Below are positions 61,019 to 64,000 of a stretch of 64,000 bases of DNA, in pieces. The notes under the pieces are model-generated. The model was not told the origin of the DNA, ran no database searches, and was given only the letters and a program-made list of their open reading frames with translations. Origin of the DNA: Scandinavium hiltneri (lineage in GTDB: Bacteria; Pseudomonadota; Gammaproteobacteria; Enterobacterales; Enterobacteriaceae); contig NZ_JALIGE010000074.1 in NCBI RefSeq assembly GCF_024764835.1, positions 62,001 to 126,000 on the forward strand, in the 5' to 3' direction. Each line of letters begins with the position of its first letter. The stretch's first letter is position 1. The position numbers were made by a program, and so were the translations under genes.

Positions 61019-61492
61019 ATGTGGATATTAAATCGTGTATTGCCCCGTAGGAATAGACTTATTATTGGATGTGGCTTAAACCATAATCATTGCGGTGTTC
61101 ATGCCCAGACTGACACAGTAGACACCGATCCAAAAATGAATCCAGATATTAAGGGAAGCATTACTGACTCAGTCATGAATCACTCATTATTTAGAAAATA
61201 CAAATATATTCTTTTAGAATGTTTGCCATCACCAGTCTATGAAGACCCCACCCTGTATAGTAACCTTAATTATCTCCGCTGCGCCCAATCAACCATTATC
61301 ATTTTATCTCCACCCAAAGCAGCCTTCGCTAAAATACATCGACAAATCAGACCGTACGGATGGTCAACAAAAACCATTTTTAAGCTGGAAGATATTCCAC
61401 CACATTTATATGAAGATGACATGTACAGAAACCACCTTAATTTATCAATAAAAACATCTCCGTTTCCAAGTTTAATAATCAGTAGTCTGTAA
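61019..61492 (+). CDS. Small AT-rich protein, possibly SAM-dependent methyltransferase-like
   Basis: A 157-residue protein that I do not recognise as a named gene. LIIGCG at residues 14-19 resembles methyltransferase motif I, VDTDPKMNPDI at 34-44 resembles the acidic motif II region, and YILLECLPSPVY at 63-74 could be motif IV. This order fits a class I SAM-binding fold, but the protein is shorter than most. A GAGG ribosome site lies rather far (about 12 bases) upstream. Base composition suggests transfer. It might be a truncated enzyme. Confidence 0.5.
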   Translation: MWILNRVLPRRNRLIIGCGLNHNHCGVHAQTDTVDTDPKMNPDIKGSITDSVMNHSLFRKYKYILLECLPSPVYEDPTLYSNLNYLRCAQSTIIILSPPKAAFAKIHRQIRPYGWSTKTIFKLEDIPPHLYEDDMYRNHLNLSIKTSPFPSLIISSL

Positions 61493-61580
61493 TCTATTGT
61501 TGATGGATTTTATAAACATCAAAAAGGGAAGATACAATATAATTAATGGAATATTATCAGTCATGTTCAGGAGTTTTTTA

Positions 61581-61601
61581 ATGCCGAAGAAGTATTGCTA
61601 A
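61581..61601 (+). other. Six-codon open frame with strong ribosome site
   Basis: AGGAG at 61569-61573, seven bases of spacing, then ATG and codons for MPKKYC followed by TAA. It may be a leader peptide in the yhhA transcript or the broken start of a lost gene. The 170 bases after it, up to yhhA, contain nothing I recognise. Confidence 0.35.
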
Positions 61602-61774
61602 AGGGTGGGCAAAGAGGCGTCAACAGCGTAAAACCACGCCCGATACCGCCTTCCACATGCTGGTCACCAGAACTTTATACGCCCGCTCAGCCGGGTGCAG
61701 AATTCCTAAAAAATCATCGAAATGGACAATTGGAGGTAAACTTAAGGGAAGCCCCTTTCGGGGAGGAGGACACA

Positions 61775-62176
61775 ATGAACAGGTTATTCTTTCTTGCGGC
61801 ACTCATGCCGTTTGCCGTTTTAGCACAGCCAATCAATACGACCAACAACCCCAACCAGCCGGGGTATGTGATCCCGAGCCAGCAGCGGATGCAGACTGAA
61901 ATGAATACGCAGCAGCAACAGCAGAAAGGGATGTTGAACCAGCAGCTACAGAACCAAAACCAAGTTCAGCAGCAGCATTTGCAAACGCAGATGAACAGCA
62001 ACCAGCAGCGGGTCCTGAACGGCCAGCCGGGGGAGCAGGTGCTGCCGAATACCCGCGGCGGGATGTTAAGCAACAGTGACAGAACACTGAACAGTTCGCA
62101 GCAGCACATGCTGCCGCAGACTCAGAACGGTGACCTGCTGAGTACACCGTCTAACCCGCAGCCTCTTTCTCGTTAA
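61775..62176 (+). CDS. yhhA: DUF2756 periplasmic protein YhhA
   Basis: A 133-residue secreted protein (146 in E. coli) with a signal peptide (MNRLFFLAALMPFAVLA). The mature part is extremely rich in Gln and Asn (TEMNTQQQQQKGMLNQQLQN). The N-terminal INTTNNPNQPGY and the QQRMQ block match E. coli YhhA. Function is unknown. The start at 61775 has a GGAGGAGG ribosome site, and a CCCC-TTTC-GGGG hairpin (61752-61763) ends right before it, which could modulate translation. Confidence 0.9.
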   Translation: MNRLFFLAALMPFAVLAQPINTTNNPNQPGYVIPSQQRMQTEMNTQQQQQKGMLNQQLQNQNQVQQQHLQTQMNSNQQRVLNGQPGEQVLPNTRGGMLSNSDRTLNSSQQHMLPQTQNGDLLSTPSNPQPLSR

Positions 62177-62188
62177 CAGTGAGTGGGC

Positions 62189-62926
62189 TTAACGGAAGTC
62201 AGGCCCGATAACGTCAATTGCATCGGTGCAGATGCAATCCACGCCCCAGCGCAGCAGTTCTGATGCCCGCTGGGGTTTGTTCACTGTATACACCAGAATG
62301 TGCAGCCCCGCCGCTTTCAACATCTTCACCCGCGCCTCATCCAGCAACTTGTGAAAAACGTGAATCGACACGCATCCCAGCCGCGTGGTCAATGCCTGCC
62401 AGTCGTCGCGCCAGTCATCGAGTAACAGTCCGCGAGGCAGTTCAGGTGCCGTGTCTTGTGCGGCTTCCAGCGCGTCGATATCAAACGATGAGAGTAGCGG
62501 CGGCGTCATGCCTGCCCACAGCTCACGCGCCGCCAGGGCGACCATTTTACCGGTCAGCGGCCCAGTGCCGGTGGTGGGTTTGATTTCGATATTGGCCATC
62601 ATGCCGTGCTCACGGCAGCGCTCCGCCACCTGCGACAGCAGCGGCAGCGGCTCACCTTTAAACTCGTGACTAAACCAGCTTCCGGCATCAACGTGCAGCA
62701 GTTTGTTCCACTCAAGTTCACCCGCCACGCCCCAGCCGTTGCTGGTGCGCTCGAGATTGTCGTCATGCAGCAGGAAAATCTGCCCATCTTTTGACAGCTT
62801 AGCGTCAAACTCGATCATCATGTGGCCGTAGCGCGCGCCCACGTCAATCGCCGCAAGGGTGTTTTCCGGAGCCCGTTTACCGCCGCCACGGTGGGCGACG
62901 ATGCGGGGATAAGGCCAGTTGCTCAT
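62189..62926 (-). CDS. ugpQ: Glycerophosphodiester phosphodiesterase UgpQ
   Basis: A 245-residue cytoplasmic GDPD enzyme (247 in E. coli) that hydrolyses glycerophosphodiesters delivered by the Ugp transporter to glycerol-3-phosphate and an alcohol. The catalytic N-terminal HRGGGKRAPENTL and metal-binding EFDAKLSKDG and EIKP segments are present. Its ATG overlaps the ugpC stop in ATGA; it is the last gene of ugpBAECQ. Confidence 0.96.
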   Translation of the reverse strand: MSNWPYPRIVAHRGGGKRAPENTLAAIDVGARYGHMMIEFDAKLSKDGQIFLLHDDNLERTSNGWGVAGELEWNKLLHVDAGSWFSHEFKGEPLPLLSQVAERCREHGMMANIEIKPTTGTGPLTGKMVALAARELWAGMTPPLLSSFDIDALEAAQDTAPELPRGLLLDDWRDDWQALTTRLGCVSIHVFHKLLDEARVKMLKAAGLHILVYTVNKPQRASELLRWGVDCICTDAIDVIGPDFR

Positions 62927-63996
62927 ACTCGTTGTCCTGTTTCACCATCAAACAGGTGCAGATGATTTTCCGGCAGATGCAGCCACAGCGTGGTGCCTGC
63001 CGTCGGGCGCTGCTGATGCGGTAAACGCACCACCATTTTTTGCTCACCCCAGCGACCATGCGCGAGGTTATCTGCACCCAAAATTTCCAGCGTATCCATC
63101 ACCAGCGGTACGCCACCTTCAGCCTGCGAGCTTAGCGCAATATGTTCCGGACGGATACCCAGCGTCATGCTGCGTCCGGCGTTGCCGCGATACAGCCAGT
63201 TCAAGGGCAGTGCCATGCCGCTCTCGAGTTCAAAATGCGTGCCCGATGGGCTCACGCGCCCGTCGAGCAGGTTCATCGCCGGGCTGCCGATAAAGCTCGC
63301 CACAAAGCGGCTGGCAGGCTTTTCATACACTTCAACCGGGGTGCCAATTTGCTCGGCAATGCCTTTGTTCATCACCAGCACCCGCTGGGCGAGGGTCATC
63401 GCTTCCACCTGATCGTGCGTTACATACAGCGACGTCGTATTCAGACGACGGTGCAATTGTTGCAGCTCGAGGCGCATCTGCACGCGGAGTTTGGCATCGA
63501 GATTAGACAGCGGTTCATCAAACAGGAACACCGCCGGATCGCGCACGATAGCGCGCCCCATCGCCACGCGCTGGCGCTGCCCGCCTGACAGCTCGCGCGG
63601 ACGGCGTTTGAGTAACGCATCCAGTTCCAGAATACGTGCCGCCTCCTTCACGCGTTCGGCGATATGGCTTTTGCCCATGCCGCGAATTTTCAGGCCCCAG
63701 GCCATGTTTTCTTCCACGCTCATGTGCGGATACAGGGCGTAGTTCTGGAACACCATCGCGATGCCACGCTCTTTTGGTTCCAGCTCGGTCACGCGCTGGC
63801 GGTCAATCCAGATATCCCCGCCGGAAACGCGCTCCAGCCCGGCCACCATGCGCAGCAGCGTCGATTTGCCGCAGCCTGACGGGCCAACCATCACAATAAA
63901 CTCGCCGTCGGACACGTCCAGCGTCAGCGGCTGGATCACCTGAGTTTTGCCGTTGTCCCAGCTCTTGGTTACAGCCTGTAGTTTCAGTCCAGCCAT
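62923..63996 (-). CDS. ugpC: sn-glycerol-3-phosphate ABC transporter ATPase UgpC
   Basis: A complete 357-residue ATPase (356 in E. coli) of the Pho-regulated uptake system for glycerol-3-phosphate and its diesters. Walker A GPSGCGKST is at 38-46, the ABC signature is LSGGQRQR, Walker B is VFLFDEPLSNLD, and a MalK-like TOBE regulatory domain forms the C-terminus. The start codon lies four bases from the right edge; ugpE, ugpA and ugpB would lie beyond it. Confidence 0.97.
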   Translation of the reverse strand: MAGLKLQAVTKSWDNGKTQVIQPLTLDVSDGEFIVMVGPSGCGKSTLLRMVAGLERVSGGDIWIDRQRVTELEPKERGIAMVFQNYALYPHMSVEENMAWGLKIRGMGKSHIAERVKEAARILELDALLKRRPRELSGGQRQRVAMGRAIVRDPAVFLFDEPLSNLDAKLRVQMRLELQQLHRRLNTTSLYVTHDQVEAMTLAQRVLVMNKGIAEQIGTPVEVYEKPASRFVASFIGSPAMNLLDGRVSPSGTHFELESGMALPLNWLYRGNAGRSMTLGIRPEHIALSSQAEGGVPLVMDTLEILGADNLAHGRWGEQKMVVRLPHQQRPTAGTTLWLHLPENHLHLFDGETGQRV

Positions 63997-64000
63997 CTTA

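Larger units (their letters stand above)
60651..61774. other. AT-rich insertion between ggt and yhhA
   Basis: About 1.1 kb separates ggt from yhhA, which are adjacent in E. coli. It is clearly poorer in GC than its neighbours up to about 61600. It holds two possible small genes (60845-60997 and 61019-61492) and a six-codon frame (61581-61601). The first 200 bases presumably contain the ggt promoter. No transposase or att site is visible. Confidence 0.6.

Noticed and set aside
61595..61774. 60-residue N-terminal extension of YhhA
   Set aside because: It would bury the signal peptide and the strong ribosome site in front of 61775.
1..64000. CRISPR arrays, tRNA or rRNA genes, intact insertion sequences or prophage
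   Set aside because: I saw no regularly spaced direct repeats, no tRNA cloverleaf candidates and no transposase or phage genes; the dispersed repeats are ERIC, REP and boxC-like elements only.

Overview
The window is an ordinary, densely coded enterobacterial chromosome segment (order Enterobacterales, family Enterobacteriaceae). Nearly every gene has a recognisable Escherichia coli counterpart, and gene order largely follows the E. coli backbone from aroB to ugpC. It is not E. coli itself: proteins differ at many positions, rtcBA and rpnA are missing from their usual places, and accessory genes sit at four junctions. ERIC/IRU repeats, REP-like elements and a divergent RyhB all fit a relative in the Enterobacter/Citrobacter/Klebsiella neighbourhood. 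I cannot name the genus from sequence alone.

Layout. 1-4318: start of aroB, aroK and the hofMNOPQ DNA-uptake genes, all on the minus strand. 4549-12273: mrcA, nudE (minus), igaA, yrfG, hslR, hslO. 12274-17094: pckA with a likely CRP-controlled leader, the envZ/ompR two-component pair (minus), greB. 17198-22827: tex, an ERIC element, then feoABC with FNR and Fur sites. 22879-25387: a DUF1471 periplasmic gene, bioH, gntX, nfuA. 25504-33267: malQ-malP diverging from malT. 33451-37129: glpR-glpG-glpE diverging from glpD. 37331-38326: an AT-rich gene of unknown function. 38372-49103: the glgBXCAP glycogen operon and asd. 49312-54939: yhgN, gntU-gntK-gntR, yhhW, yhhX. 55132-55968: the Fur-controlled small RNA RyhB and yhhY. 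56020-58685: an accessory toxin-immunity pair. 58899-63996: ggt, a small AT-rich insertion, yhhA, ugpQ and ugpC.

How the genes work together. The central block is carbon storage and supply: maltodextrin use (malPQ, malT), glycerol-3-phosphate use (glpD, glpR, ugpQ, ugpC), glycogen synthesis and breakdown (glgBXCAP), gluconate uptake (gntUKR) and gluconeogenesis (pckA). Several have visible CRP-like sites. Iron is represented by feoABC, nfuA and RyhB, each with fitting regulatory sequence where expected.

The most interesting item is the minus-strand gene at 56700-58685. It fuses an N-terminal Hcp (type VI secretion tube) domain to a Tle1-like DUF2235 lipase domain. A DUF2931 lipoprotein overlaps its end by four bases and is the probable immunity partner. 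It lies between yhhY and ggt, where E. coli K-12 carries another Hcp-fusion gene, yhhZ. Other points are an ERIC element inside a palindrome after tex, loss of the Lys39 activator residue in GlgC, and unrecognised AT-rich genes after glpD and between ggt and yhhA.
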